Source: Janthinobacterium tructae (GTDB lineage: Bacteria; Pseudomonadota; Gammaproteobacteria; Burkholderiales; Burkholderiaceae_D). Taken from it: a stretch of 64,000 nt of DNA. Both the position numbers and the translations under genes were made by a program. Positions 47,693-56,719 of this stretch are shown here, piece by piece (the first letter of the stretch is position 1; each line of letters begins with the position of its first letter). Below the pieces are notes generated by a model. It saw nothing but the letters and a program-made list of their open reading frames with translations. It did no database searches and was not told where the DNA came from. The stretch spans positions 3,162,001-3,226,000 of the forward strand of contig NZ_CP041185.1 of the NCBI RefSeq assembly GCF_006517255.1, read 5' to 3'.

Positions 47693-47889
47693 GGCGCCAG
47701 CTTACACGGATTGGCGCCGATGCAACAGCCGGGCAAGCGGAAGCGCGGGCGTGGCGGGCGCGGAAGCGGCCAGCCTGCCACAATAACAACTCATCCGCTG
47801 CCATTTGGCGGCCAGCCACGCCGCCAGGCCGCATTTCCGCTACACTATTGCCTCTTAAAGAACGCAATAGCGAAAGCCGAGCCAGAATC

Positions 47890-48951
47890 ATGAATACGCC
47901 AGACATCGAAAATATCAACGTCACTTCCTTCGCGCCCATGCCGACACCGGCCGAACTGCACGCCAAACTGCCGCTGTCGGAGAGTGCCTTCGACACCGTC
48001 AGCCGCGGCCGTGAAGCGCTGCGCAATATCATCGACCGCAAGGACCAGCGCCTGTTCGTCGTCGTCGGTCCGTGCTCGATCCACGACCCCGTCGCCGGCC
48101 TCGATTACGCGCGCCGCCTGAAAGCGCTGCAAGAGGAAGTCAAGGACACGATGCTGCTGGTGATGCGCGTGTATTTCGAAAAACCGCGTACCACCACGGG
48201 CTGGAAAGGCTATATCAACGACCCGTACATGGACGATTCGTTCAAGGTCAACGAAGGCATGGAAAAGGCGCGCCAGTTCCTGCTCGACGTGTGCGAACTG
48301 GGCATGCCTACCGCCACCGAAGCGCTGGACCCGATCTCGCCGCAATACCTGGGCGACCTGATCGCCTGGACGGCTATCGGCGCGCGCACCACGGAATCGC
48401 AGACGCACCGCGAAATGTCGTCGGGCCTGTCGACGCCAGTCGGCTTCAAGAACGGCACCGATGGCGACATCAGCATCGCCGTCAACGCGATCCTGTCGTC
48501 GGCGCACCCGCACTCCTTCCTGGGCATCAACGCCGAAGGCAATGTCGCCATCGTGCGCACGCGCGGCAACGCGTACGGCCACGTGGTACTGCGCGGCGGT
48601 GACGGCCGCCCGAACTACGATTCGGTTTCGATCGCCATCGCCGAACAGGCGCTGGCCAAGGCCAAGCTGCCGGCCAACCTGGTGGTCGACTGCTCGCACG
48701 CGAACAGCTATAAAAAGCCGGAACTGCAGCCGCTGGTGATGGCCGACGTGGTCAACCAGATCCGCCAGGGCAACCACTCGCTGGTGGGCGTGATGATCGA
48801 ATCGAACATCGTCGGTGGCAACCAGAAGATCCCGCAAGACCTGTCGCAACTGACCTACGGCTGCTCCGTCACCGACGGCTGCATCGACTGGGACACGACG
48901 GCCACCATGCTGCGCGATGCGCATGCACATTTGCTCAATCGCCCGGCGTAA
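47890..48951 (+). CDS. aroG: 3-deoxy-7-phosphoheptulonate synthase (class I DAHP synthase)
   Basis: A 353-residue enzyme that condenses PEP and erythrose 4-phosphate as the first step of the shikimate pathway. It has RLFVVVGPCSIHDP, MRVYFEKPRTTTGWKG, MSSGLSTPVGFKNGTDG, VVDCSHANSYKKPELQP and VGVMIESNIVGGNQ. These match AroF/G/H of E. coli; which feedback type cannot be told from these. Start 47890 is the family N-terminus. Confidence 0.94.
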   Translation: MNTPDIENINVTSFAPMPTPAELHAKLPLSESAFDTVSRGREALRNIIDRKDQRLFVVVGPCSIHDPVAGLDYARRLKALQEEVKDTMLLVMRVYFEKPRTTTGWKGYINDPYMDDSFKVNEGMEKARQFLLDVCELGMPTATEALDPISPQYLGDLIAWTAIGARTTESQTHREMSSGLSTPVGFKNGTDGDISIAVNAILSSAHPHSFLGINAEGNVAIVRTRGNAYGHVVLRGGDGRPNYDSVSIAIAEQALAKAKLPANLVVDCSHANSYKKPELQPLVMADVVNQIRQGNHSLVGVMIESNIVGGNQKIPQDLSQLTYGCSVTDGCIDWDTTATMLRDAHAHLLNRPA

Positions 48952-48978
48952 ATATCGCAGATGACGGCCAACGATATT

Positions 48979-49058
48979 GTCGGATTACGGCCCTGTGGGC
49001 CTAATCCGACCTACCCGGCCGGCCGTAGGTCGGCTTAGCGCGCAGCGCGTAAGCCGAC
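48979..49058. repeat. Inverted pair of REP-like elements (BIME) with GTAG heads
   Basis: Two bulged hairpins lie back to back. The first: GTCGGATTA (48979-48987)/TAATCCGAC (49002-49010), inner stem GGCCC/GGGCC, with CTAC (49011-49014) outside, which is GTAG on the other strand. The second: GTAG (49025-49028), then GTCGGCTTA (49029-49037)/TAAGCCGAC (49050-49058), inner stem GCGC/GCGC. A 10-bp CCGGCCGGCC separates them. Head GTAG plus a bulged hairpin is the known form of RAYT-mobilised REPs. Confidence 0.75.
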
Positions 49059-49074
49059 ACCGCCACCAGGCATA

Positions 49075-49482
49075 TCACGCCATCTGCACATGCGGCAGCA
49101 CGGCGAACGATCCCGCCAGCGCCTGTTCGGCCTTGCTGGCCGGGATATTGAGTTCATTGACGTCCAGGTAGATGCGCCCCTCCAGGATGCGCACGGCGTA
49201 CATGCGCGCCATGCCCTGCACGGGCGCCACCAGGCGGCCCGAATCGAGCTCGATGATCCAGCTGTTCTTCGGCCCCATCAGGTTTTTCTCCATCAGCACC
49301 CCATGCGCCAGCGGGCCGCCCAGGCAAGGCACCGTGTCGAGCAGCGCGTACACCGTGTCGTCAAGCGCGCGAAACAGCGCCACGCCCGGCAAGTCCTGCC
49401 ACGCCAGTCCCCGCTGCACCATGCGCGCGCCCGCCTGCGGCATGTCCTTCAGGCGGCAAATCATTTTCCATTGTTCCGGCAT
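49075..49482 (-). CDS. NirD-like nitrite reductase small-subunit family protein
   Basis: A 135-residue Rieske-fold protein of the NirD type. It has WKMICRLKDMPQAGARMV, VYALLDTVPCLGGPLAHGVL and GRLVAPVQGMARMYAVRILEGRIYLDV. The normal [2Fe-2S] Cys-x-His pairs are reduced to CLGGPLAHG, as in NirD, which lacks the cluster. NirD usually pairs with the NirB large subunit, which is not in this window. The longer frame upstream to 49632 has no support; start 49482 fits the family. Confidence 0.78.
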   Translation of the reverse strand: MPEQWKMICRLKDMPQAGARMVQRGLAWQDLPGVALFRALDDTVYALLDTVPCLGGPLAHGVLMEKNLMGPKNSWIIELDSGRLVAPVQGMARMYAVRILEGRIYLDVNELNIPASKAEQALAGSFAVLPHVQMA

Positions 49483-49691
49483 TGCTAGCTCCTTGAAAAA
49501 GGCACACGCTTGCCTAAGCAAAAGCGGTGCCAGTGCCAGGACAGGCAAAAAAAGGGGGAAATCGGGAGCAAAACACCACTGCGGCGCACTGCGCAAGTGC
49601 ACACTGCCGCTGAATTGGTGCGCCGGCCGCACGGTGGACTGCCCGGCTTTCCTTTACAATGACGGATTACTCCTCCCTATTTAGCACCTTC

Positions 49692-50732
49692 ATGATTGTT
49701 CTTGGCGTCGAATCCTCCTGTGACGAAACCGGCCTGGCCTTGTACGACACGCAACGCGGCCTGCTGTCGCACGCCCTCTATTCGCAAGTCGCCATGCACG
49801 AGCAATATGGCGGCGTGGTGCCCGAACTGGCGTCGCGCGACCATATCCGCCGCGCCATCCCGCTGCTGGAGGAGACTCTGACGAAGGCCGGCATCACCCT
49901 GCCCGAGATCGACGCCATCGCCTACACGCAAGGTCCGGGCCTGGCCGGCGCGCTGCTGGTCGGTTCCTCCGTCGCTTGCAGCCTGGGCCTGGCCATCAAC
50001 AAGCCGGTGCTGGGCATCCACCACCTGGAAGGCCATCTGCTGTCGCCATTGCTGGCGTCCGAACCGCCGCAATTCCCCTTCATCGCGCTGCTGGTGTCGG
50101 GCGGCCACACGCAGCTGATGCGCGTCGATGGCGTGGGCCAGTACACCATGCTGGGCGAAACGCTCGATGATGCGGCCGGCGAAGCGTTCGACAAGTCGGC
50201 CAAGCTGCTGGGCCTCGGTTATCCGGGCGGCCCCGCCATTTCACGCCTGGCCGAATTCGGCGATCCGCTGGCGTACAAGCTGCCGCGCCCCATGCTGCAC
50301 TCGAAGGATTTCAATTTCAGCTTTTCCGGCCTGAAGACGGCCGTGCTGACGGTGGTGAAGAACCATGAAGAAAAAGTCATCGCCAATATCTGCGAACAGG
50401 ACAAGGCGAATATCGCGCGCGGCTTCGTCGACGCCATCGTCGACGTGCTGACGGCCAAATGCGTGGCGGCGCTCAAGCACACGGGCTTGAAACGCCTGGT
50501 GATCGCCGGCGGCGTGGGCGCCAACGCGCAGCTGCGCGCATCGCTCAACGCGGCCGCCGCCAAGAAGCGTTTCAAGGTGTATTACCCGGAGCTGGAATTC
50601 TGTACCGACAACGGCGCCATGATCGCCTTTGCCGGCGCCATGCGCCTGCAGATCAACCCAAACGCCGCCAAGTACGATTACTCGTTCAACGTGCGCCCGC
50701 GCTGGCCGCTGGACGAAATCCGCGAAGTCTGA
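49692..50732 (+). CDS. tsaD: tRNA N6-adenosine threonylcarbamoyltransferase TsaD
   Basis: A 346-residue ASKHA-fold protein that transfers the threonylcarbamoyl group to A37 of ANN-reading tRNAs. It has [18 protein letters not shown], the metal-binding [10 protein letters not shown] (His-x3-His), [37 protein letters not shown] and [12 protein letters not shown]. Start 49692 gives the standard N-terminus; the frame to 49659 is not needed. It is convergent with eutC and the two stop codons touch. Confidence 0.96.
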   Translation: MIVLGVESSCDETGLALYDTQRGLLSHALYSQVAMHEQYGGVVPELASRDHIRRAIPLLEETLTKAGITLPEIDAIAYTQGPGLAGALLVGSSVACSLGLAINKPVLGIHHLEGHLLSPLLASEPPQFPFIALLVSGGHTQLMRVDGVGQYTMLGETLDDAAGEAFDKSAKLLGLGYPGGPAISRLAEFGDPLAYKLPRPMLHSKDFNFSFSGLKTAVLTVVKNHEEKVIANICEQDKANIARGFVDAIVDVLTAKCVAALKHTGLKRLVIAGGVGANAQLRASLNAAAAKKRFKVYYPELEFCTDNGAMIAFAGAMRLQINPNAAKYDYSFNVRPRWPLDEIREV

Positions 50733-51521
50733 TCACTCCAGCAGGAAGTTGCGCGAGCCCGCCAGGGCCGCGCCCTCTTCCACCGTTTCATCCTTCAATG
50801 CCACGCCCGACAACTGCCGGCTGAACGCCTGCGACAGCAGGTAGTGCAGCCGGTACGCGGCCGGCGCATACGCCAGGCCCTCGGGACGCACGTTCGAGAT
50901 GCAGTTGCGCCGCTCGTCCAGCAAGCCCACTGTGGGTGCCCACGTCAGATACAGGCCCAGGCTGTCCGGGGAACTCAGGCCCGGCCGCTCGCCGATCAGC
51001 ACCAGCACAGCCTTCGCCTGCAGCAATTGCCCCACCTCGTCGCCGATGGCCACCCGCCCCTGCGCCACGACGTACACCGGCGACAGCGTCCACGCTTCTG
51101 CCGCCAGCCGTGCGCGCAGGGCGGCGAGGAACGGTGCCGCGTGGCGTTGTATCGCCAGCGCCGACAGGCCATCGGCCGCCACCAGCGCCAGGTCGACTCG
51201 CGTAGCACCGGTCACCAGCCGCGCGCGTGAAACGTCGTCAAGCCGGCGTCCCAGGTCGGGGCGCTGCAGATACTCGGCGCGCGTGGCGGCGGCGCTATGC
51301 AGCTGCACGCAGTCTTGCCCTTGCGCTGCCAGGGCCCGTGCCAGGGCCTCGCCATCGAGCGCCAGGTGCACGGCGTCGCGCGCCTGTGCGTGGGCCAGCT
51401 GGAACGCCAGCTGCGCGCTGGTCGGCACGCTCACGCCGTGGCGCCCGAGCGCAATGCGCGCCGCCGTATGCCGGCGCAGGGCTTGCCAGGAACTGTCGCC
51501 AAAGGTGTCCTTGATAACCAT
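50733..51521 (-). CDS. eutC: Ethanolamine ammonia-lyase light chain
   Basis: A 262-residue EutC. With EutB it forms the adenosylcobalamin enzyme that turns ethanolamine into acetaldehyde and ammonia. It has [74 protein letters not shown] and [18 protein letters not shown]. In most genomes eutC directly follows eutB; here eutB is 3.8 kb away (55290) with three unrelated genes between. No carboxysome genes are in view, so this is the short, catabolic eut form. Confidence 0.93.
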   Translation of the reverse strand: MVIKDTFGDSSWQALRRHTAARIALGRHGVSVPTSAQLAFQLAHAQARDAVHLALDGEALARALAAQGQDCVQLHSAAATRAEYLQRPDLGRRLDDVSRARLVTGATRVDLALVAADGLSALAIQRHAAPFLAALRARLAAEAWTLSPVYVVAQGRVAIGDEVGQLLQAKAVLVLIGERPGLSSPDSLGLYLTWAPTVGLLDERRNCISNVRPEGLAYAPAAYRLHYLLSQAFSRQLSGVALKDETVEEGAALAGSRNFLLE

Positions 51522-51604
51522 GTCATCCTCCCCGCGCATGCGTATCCTTGCTACACTGCGCCGCTAAGCATGTTATCACCGTCCCTATCCATTCGAGGAG
51601 TGCC

Positions 51605-52540
51605 ATGATTGTTGCAGCCGACGCCGCGCTGTGGGACCAGCAATACGACTTGCCCCTGCTTGAGCGTCTCGGTCCCGCCCAGGATGAAATCATCGCCCAT
51701 GTGGCGCAAGTCAATGCGTCCATCGGTGTGGCCGCGAAGCCTGCCTCGACAGAAGTGCACGCCGACTTTCACGCCGACGTGCGCGCGGCGATGGCCGGCA
51801 TGCCGGCTTGCGTGCTGGCGCTGCTCGACGGCGTATTGCTGGGCGTGCGTTTTGCGCGGCAACTGGGTTCCTCGGCCATCAGCGATATCGTCGCCAGCGC
51901 CGAAGGGGTGATCCTGGGCGTGGTCGTGGCGCTCGATGTGGATGCGTTCGAGGCGCGCACGGCGAATGCCTGGGCGAGCTGGAAAGAAAATACGCCGTTC
52001 ACGCCAGTGCACGGCTACCGCCTGGAAGCGCAGATCGCCGCGCCGCAGGACGATCATCGCCAAGGCGCGCTGCAATACCTGCTGTTGCATGAATTCGGCC
52101 ATGTACTGGCGGCCGGCAGGGGCTTGCTGCCGGAATGGTGGAACGATGCGCAGGCCATGCGCGAGACGGACGACTACCTTTACCTGCCCCTTGCCTGGCG
52201 CATCACGCCGGGGAAAGAGGTCATTCCCCTGCCCGAAAACGACTTCCCGCTACGTGGCGATATCGCGTACTACCAGGCGCCTCGCCTGGCCGCCAGCCAG
52301 ATGCCGGACGCTTACGCGCAGCTGCGCAGCGCGAACTTCGCCACCCTGTATGCGGCCACCAGCATGCATGAAGACTTTGCCGAATCATTCGCCAGCTACG
52401 TGCACGCCATCATGCTGGGCAAACCGCAGTGCATCCGTATTCACCGCGATGGCAAACTGCTACTGCAGTTCGACAACTACTGGGAGGCCGGGCGCAGCGC
52501 GGCCAAGCGCCGGCTGCTGGAGCAGCTGCTCGGCAGCTGA
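51605..52540 (+). CDS. Putative zinc metallopeptidase-like protein (HEFGH motif)
   Basis: A 311-residue protein without a clear signal peptide. Residues 162-166 read HEFGH inside LLLHEFGHVLAAGRG, and a downstream helix reads TSMHEDFAESFASYVH, where Glu256 or Glu260 could be the third zinc ligand of a gluzincin-like site. A hydrophobic segment lies near residues 66-85. No known family was recognised. GAGGAG before ATG 51605 makes the start good. It is divergent from eutC (83 bp) and convergent with the ATP-grasp gene, with stop codons that touch. Confidence 0.7.
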   Translation: MIVAADAALWDQQYDLPLLERLGPAQDEIIAHVAQVNASIGVAAKPASTEVHADFHADVRAAMAGMPACVLALLDGVLLGVRFARQLGSSAISDIVASAEGVILGVVVALDVDAFEARTANAWASWKENTPFTPVHGYRLEAQIAAPQDDHRQGALQYLLLHEFGHVLAAGRGLLPEWWNDAQAMRETDDYLYLPLAWRITPGKEVIPLPENDFPLRGDIAYYQAPRLAASQMPDAYAQLRSANFATLYAATSMHEDFAESFASYVHAIMLGKPQCIRIHRDGKLLLQFDNYWEAGRSAAKRRLLEQLLGS

Positions 52541-53773
52541 TCAGTTACCGGCCGCCGCCCGCGCCAGCATGGCGCGAAAAGCAGTGAATACCTTGTGCAT
52601 GGCCGGGCGCTTGTACGGATACATCTCTTCGGCATCCATGGCATGCACGATCATGGCGTTGTCGGCCTCAAAGACCAGCAACTCGCCGTCGCGGGTTTCG
52701 GCACAGTCGATACCCAGGTAGGGCATGCCCATGCGCGCATCGATGGCGCGCAGTGCGGCAGCGTGGCGCAGCGCGAACGCATGTTCGAAGTTCAGCATGC
52801 ACTGCGCTTCCTCGGCGCGCTTGGCCGCGCTTTCATCCATGCCCGCGTTCAGGTAGTGAATCATCCAGTGCGACGAGACGGCGAAGTGGCAGATGTATGG
52901 CAAGCCGTCGATCAGCACAATGCGGTACTTGCGGAACTGCCCATCCTCGCTGCGATAGTCGACAAAGCGGGAAATATAAAAACGTTCGGCGTCGACGCTT
53001 TGCAGATACGCCAGCAAGTCACTCGCCTGCGTCATCTTTTCAAGGTCATGCCCGGCATGCGAACCGAGAGGACGCACAATCAGGGGAAAGGCGTCGCCGG
53101 GAAGCACCGCGTCGAGCGGCATTTGTCCGGATGCAAGCGCTGCCAGCTGTTCGCGGCTGATACGCGCCGTGCGCGGCATGGCCACGCCGGCCAGCTCCTG
53201 CAATTTGTCGCACAGGCCATCACGCGAAGTATGCGCGATATGCTGCGGCAGGTTGACGACGGGGCGCGGCCAGTCCCGCACGAATTGCGCCAGGCGCGCC
53301 AGCAAGGGCTGGTTCGCATCCGATTCGGCCACACCGACCAGCAGCACGTCATGCTGCGGCACTTCGTCCGGCCAGGTCCCCTCTGCCGTGACATACAGCA
53401 GTTCGAGCGTCACGTCAGACTGCTCGACGAGAAATTCAATGGGCGTATTTGACATCAGGTCTCCCGGCCCCGTCAGCATCAGCACCTTGATGCCCGGCCC
53501 GGATGCCGGGGCTTGCGCGGGCAGTACATACAACTGCTGCAGTTCGATCGCCTGCGCCTGTACGGCCAGCGCCATCTCACGCTGGCCTTTCAGCTGCAGC
53601 ACGATGGAAAAATCCATATAGGCATGCGCGTCCTCGGGATGCGCCTGCGCGCGCGCCAGCAGCGCTTCACCCAGCGGCGCCAGGTCGTGCCGCAGAAAGG
53701 CGTGGCGCATCAACGGCGCCAGCCCGATCAGCGGTGCATACGGCGTGGCCGCGTGTTGCATCAAATCGTACAT
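52541..53773 (-). CDS. ATP-grasp protein with N-terminal helical domain
   Basis: A 410-residue protein. Residues 1-85 are helical and TPR-like (ALLARAQAHPEDAHAYMDFSIV, LKGQREMALAVQAQAIEL). Then a Rossmann-like pre-grasp domain with LMLTGPGDLMSNTPIEFLVE. The ATP-grasp domain has FPLIVRPLGSHAGHDLEKM for ATP and LGIDCAETRDGELLVFEADNAMIVH for the Mg ligands (Asp/Glu-x-Asn). Such enzymes usually join a carboxylate to an amine. The start codon is 11 bp after the decarboxylase stop, so the two are co-expressed. Substrates unknown. Start 53773 is set by AAGGGAA; the longer frame is a shadow. Confidence 0.8.
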   Translation of the reverse strand: MYDLMQHAATPYAPLIGLAPLMRHAFLRHDLAPLGEALLARAQAHPEDAHAYMDFSIVLQLKGQREMALAVQAQAIELQQLYVLPAQAPASGPGIKVLMLTGPGDLMSNTPIEFLVEQSDVTLELLYVTAEGTWPDEVPQHDVLLVGVAESDANQPLLARLAQFVRDWPRPVVNLPQHIAHTSRDGLCDKLQELAGVAMPRTARISREQLAALASGQMPLDAVLPGDAFPLIVRPLGSHAGHDLEKMTQASDLLAYLQSVDAERFYISRFVDYRSEDGQFRKYRIVLIDGLPYICHFAVSSHWMIHYLNAGMDESAAKRAEEAQCMLNFEHAFALRHAAALRAIDARMGMPYLGIDCAETRDGELLVFEADNAMIVHAMDAEEMYPYKRPAMHKVFTAFRAMLARAAAGN

Positions 53774-53784
53774 GGAAATTCCCT

Positions 53785-55227
53785 TCAAGACAGGCGCGCC
53801 GCGCCGAAGCGCAGCACGCCCGCAAGCAGCGCGTCGATATCCTCGGCACGCGTGCGGTGATTGACGATGGCGGCGCGTATGGCCAGCTTGCCGCCAATGG
53901 TGGTGGTCGATGGCGCAGCGATACCCGACTCGTGCAGGTCGGCGACGATCTCGCCATTGAAGGCGTCGCCATCGCCGCTGGCCACGCCGCGATGGCGGAA
54001 GCACACGATATTCAACGTCACGGGCGCCAGCAGTTCCAGTTCCGGCGTGGCTTGCACGCGTTCTGCCAGGTAGCGCGCCAGCGCGCAAGTGTGGGCGATC
54101 GCCGCACCCATGCGCTCGGCGCCATGCACCTTGAAGGTGAACCAGGTTTTCAGGGCGCGGAAACCGCGCGACAGATCGGGGCCGAAGTCGCAGGGCCATG
54201 GCGAACCGCCGGCCAGTCCACGCGCCTCGCGCCGCAGATACGCGGCCGGCGCGGCAAAGGCGGCCATGTGCCGCGCGCCATCGCGCACCAGGAAAAAGCC
54301 CGCGTCATAGGGCACCTGTCCCCACTTGTGAAAATCGAAGGCAAGCGAATCGGCCAGTTCGATCCCTGCCAGCAGAGGGGCTATCTGGGGCGAGAGCATG
54401 CCCAGAGCGCCATACGCGCCATCCACGTGGAACCATAGCTGTTCGCGCGCGGCCAGCGCGGCCAGCGCCGATAAATCGTCAATCGCGCCAGTGTCGACGG
54501 TACCGGCCGTGCCGGCGATGAAGAAGGGACGCAAGCCCGCCGCGCGGTCCGTGGCGATGGCATGGGCCAAGGCAGCGACGTCGATCTGCTGGCGCGCATT
54601 GACGGCGACGCGGCGCAAGGCGGCCGTGCCCAGGCCCGACAGGTCCATGGCCTGCGCGATGCAGCCATGCGCGGCGGCCGAGGTGTAGGCCACCAGAGGC
54701 GCGCCTTGCAAGCCTTGCTGGCGCGCGGCCACGCCCAGCGTCTGCGTGCGCGCCACCAGCACGCCCATCAGGTTCGCCATCGAGGTGCCCGTCACGAAAA
54801 TGCCGCTGGCCGTATCCGGAAAGCCGAACAGTTCGGCCATCCAGCGCGAAATCTGACGCTCCACCTCGACCGGCATCTGGTTGCGCCCGCCCACATTCGC
54901 ATTCAGGCCTGCCGCCAGCATCTCGGCCAGCATGCCCACAGGCGTGCCGCCGCCGTGCACCCAGCCCATGAAGCCGGGATGCACGTTGCCAACGGCATAG
55001 GGCAGCACGTCCTGCAGGAAGCTGGCGTGGGCGTCGGCCAGTGCGCCCGGCGCGCGTGGCAGCGGCTGCGCGAAGCGGGCACGCGCGCTGTCGGGCGCCG
55101 GCTGCCAAACGGGCCGCTGGCGGATCTGCTGCTGATAGTCGAGCATATCGTCGAGCATCTGGTGACTTTGCGCGCGAAAGGCGTCCCAGTCCTGTGGATC
55201 GAGGGAATCGGGGTCGGGTGGCAGCAT
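53785..55227 (-). CDS. PLP-dependent group II decarboxylase (aromatic amino acid decarboxylase-like)
   Basis: A 480-residue enzyme of the AADC/GAD/HDC fold. It has PGFMGWVHGGGTPVGMLAEML, FVTGTSMANLMGVLVAR, the Asp/Ala pair in LWFHVDGAYGALGML and the PLP Lys in SLAFDFHKWGQVPYDAGFF. It should decarboxylate an amino acid to an amine. Phe/Tyr/Trp are typical substrates of the family, but some members use others, so the substrate is not set. It is 62 bp after eutB and 11 bp before the ATP-grasp gene. Confidence 0.88.
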   Translation of the reverse strand: MLPPDPDSLDPQDWDAFRAQSHQMLDDMLDYQQQIRQRPVWQPAPDSARARFAQPLPRAPGALADAHASFLQDVLPYAVGNVHPGFMGWVHGGGTPVGMLAEMLAAGLNANVGGRNQMPVEVERQISRWMAELFGFPDTASGIFVTGTSMANLMGVLVARTQTLGVAARQQGLQGAPLVAYTSAAAHGCIAQAMDLSGLGTAALRRVAVNARQQIDVAALAHAIATDRAAGLRPFFIAGTAGTVDTGAIDDLSALAALAAREQLWFHVDGAYGALGMLSPQIAPLLAGIELADSLAFDFHKWGQVPYDAGFFLVRDGARHMAAFAAPAAYLRREARGLAGGSPWPCDFGPDLSRGFRALKTWFTFKVHGAERMGAAIAHTCALARYLAERVQATPELELLAPVTLNIVCFRHRGVASGDGDAFNGEIVADLHESGIAAPSTTTIGGKLAIRAAIVNHRTRAEDIDALLAGVLRFGAARLS

Positions 55228-55289
55228 GTTGGCGTCGGATGGGGAGATGCACCGATTATCGCACCAGCGCAGCGGCGCAGGGCGTCAAT

Positions 55290-56684
55290 TTACACTTGCG
55301 AACCCAGGCGATGCAGGGCCGCCTGGAAGGCCGGTGCCAGCGCCGTGCGCAAAAGGCCCTGCGCATCGGTGATCTGCATGCGCGCCAGCCAGGCCGCGAA
55401 TTCCGGCGCCGGACGCAGGCCCAGCACGCGCCGCGCATACAGGGCATCGTGGAACGAAGTGCTCTGATAGCCCAGCATGATGTCGTCCGCGCCCGGCACG
55501 CCCATGATGAAATTGCAGCCGGCCACGCCCAGCATGGTCAGCAAGGCGTCCATGTCGTCCTGGTCCGCCTCCGCATGGTTGGTGTAACACACGTCGCAGC
55601 CCATGGGCAGTCCCAACAACTTGGCGCAGAAATGGTCTTCCAGCCCCGCGCGCATGATCTGCTTGCCGTCATACAGGTACTCGGGGCCGATGAAGCCCAC
55701 CACCGAATTGACCAGCAACGGCCGATACGCGCGCGCCACCGCATACGCGCGCGCCTCGCACGTTTGCTGGTCCATGCCGTGGTGTGCGCCGGCGGACAGG
55801 GCGCTGCCCTGCCCCGTCTCGAAATACATGACGTTGTTGCCCACGGTACCGCGCCCCAGCGACAGGGCCGCCGCCTGTCCCTCGGCCAGCAGGGACAAGT
55901 CGATGCCGAAGCTGCGGTTGGCCGCCTGCGTGCCCGCCACCGACTGGAACACCAGGTCGACGGGCGCGCCGCGGCGTATCGCTTCGATGGTATTGGTGAT
56001 ATGCGTCAGCACGCAGGACTGGGTGGGAATCTGATACTGGTCGATGACGGCATCGAGCAGGTGCAGCAGCGAGACCACCTGCGCCACATTGTCGGTAGCG
56101 GGATTGATGCCGATCACGGCGTCGCCGCTGCCCAGCAGCAGACCGTCGAGGATCGACGCCGCAATGCCGGTGGCGTTATCCGTCGGGTGATTCGGTTGCA
56201 ATCGCGTGGACAAACCGCCTTCCAGGCCCAGGGTATTGCGAAAGGCCGTGACGACTTTACATTTCCTGGCCACCAGCACAAGGTCCTGCAGGCGCATCAA
56301 TTTGGAGACGGCGGCCGCCATCTCGGGCGTGATGCCGGCGGCGACGCGCGCCAGCATGGCCGTATCCGTCGCGTCGTCGAGCAGCCAGTCGCGGAAATCG
56401 CCCACGCACAGGTGGGAAATCGGCGCAAACGCGGCGCGCTCGTGGGAGTCAAAAATCAGGCGCGTGACTTCATCGTCTTCATACGGCACCAGCGCCTCAT
56501 TGAGGAACAGCGCCAGCGGCACCTCGGCCAACGCCAGCTGCGCCGCCACCCGCTCGCGCGCGCTGGCGGCCGCTACGCCCGCCAGCACGTCGCCCGAACG
56601 GGGCGGCGTGGCCTTGGCCAGCAGCTCTTTCAGGCTGGCGAACTGGTAAACATGGCTGTCTATCGTATGGCTGAAGCGGGACAT
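55290..56684 (-). CDS. eutB: Ethanolamine ammonia-lyase heavy chain
   Basis: A 464-residue TIM-barrel subunit that binds ethanolamine and adenosylcobalamin. It has SGDVLAGVAAASARERVAAQ, TRLQPNHPTDNATGIAAS, GDAVIGINPATDNVAQV, FETGQGSALSAGAHHGMDQQ and GLPMGCDVCYTNHAEADQDD. All are typical of EutB. GGAGG before ATG 56684 sets the start. Downstream on the same strand come the decarboxylase and ATP-grasp genes, not eutC. No cobalamin transporter or ethanolamine permease is in the window. Confidence 0.95.
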   Translation of the reverse strand: MSRFSHTIDSHVYQFASLKELLAKATPPRSGDVLAGVAAASARERVAAQLALAEVPLALFLNEALVPYEDDEVTRLIFDSHERAAFAPISHLCVGDFRDWLLDDATDTAMLARVAAGITPEMAAAVSKLMRLQDLVLVARKCKVVTAFRNTLGLEGGLSTRLQPNHPTDNATGIAASILDGLLLGSGDAVIGINPATDNVAQVVSLLHLLDAVIDQYQIPTQSCVLTHITNTIEAIRRGAPVDLVFQSVAGTQAANRSFGIDLSLLAEGQAAALSLGRGTVGNNVMYFETGQGSALSAGAHHGMDQQTCEARAYAVARAYRPLLVNSVVGFIGPEYLYDGKQIMRAGLEDHFCAKLLGLPMGCDVCYTNHAEADQDDMDALLTMLGVAGCNFIMGVPGADDIMLGYQSTSFHDALYARRVLGLRPAPEFAAWLARMQITDAQGLLRTALAPAFQAALHRLGSQV

Positions 56685-56719
56685 GGTTCGGTTCCTCCCA
56701 TGCCCCATTCTACGCCAGG

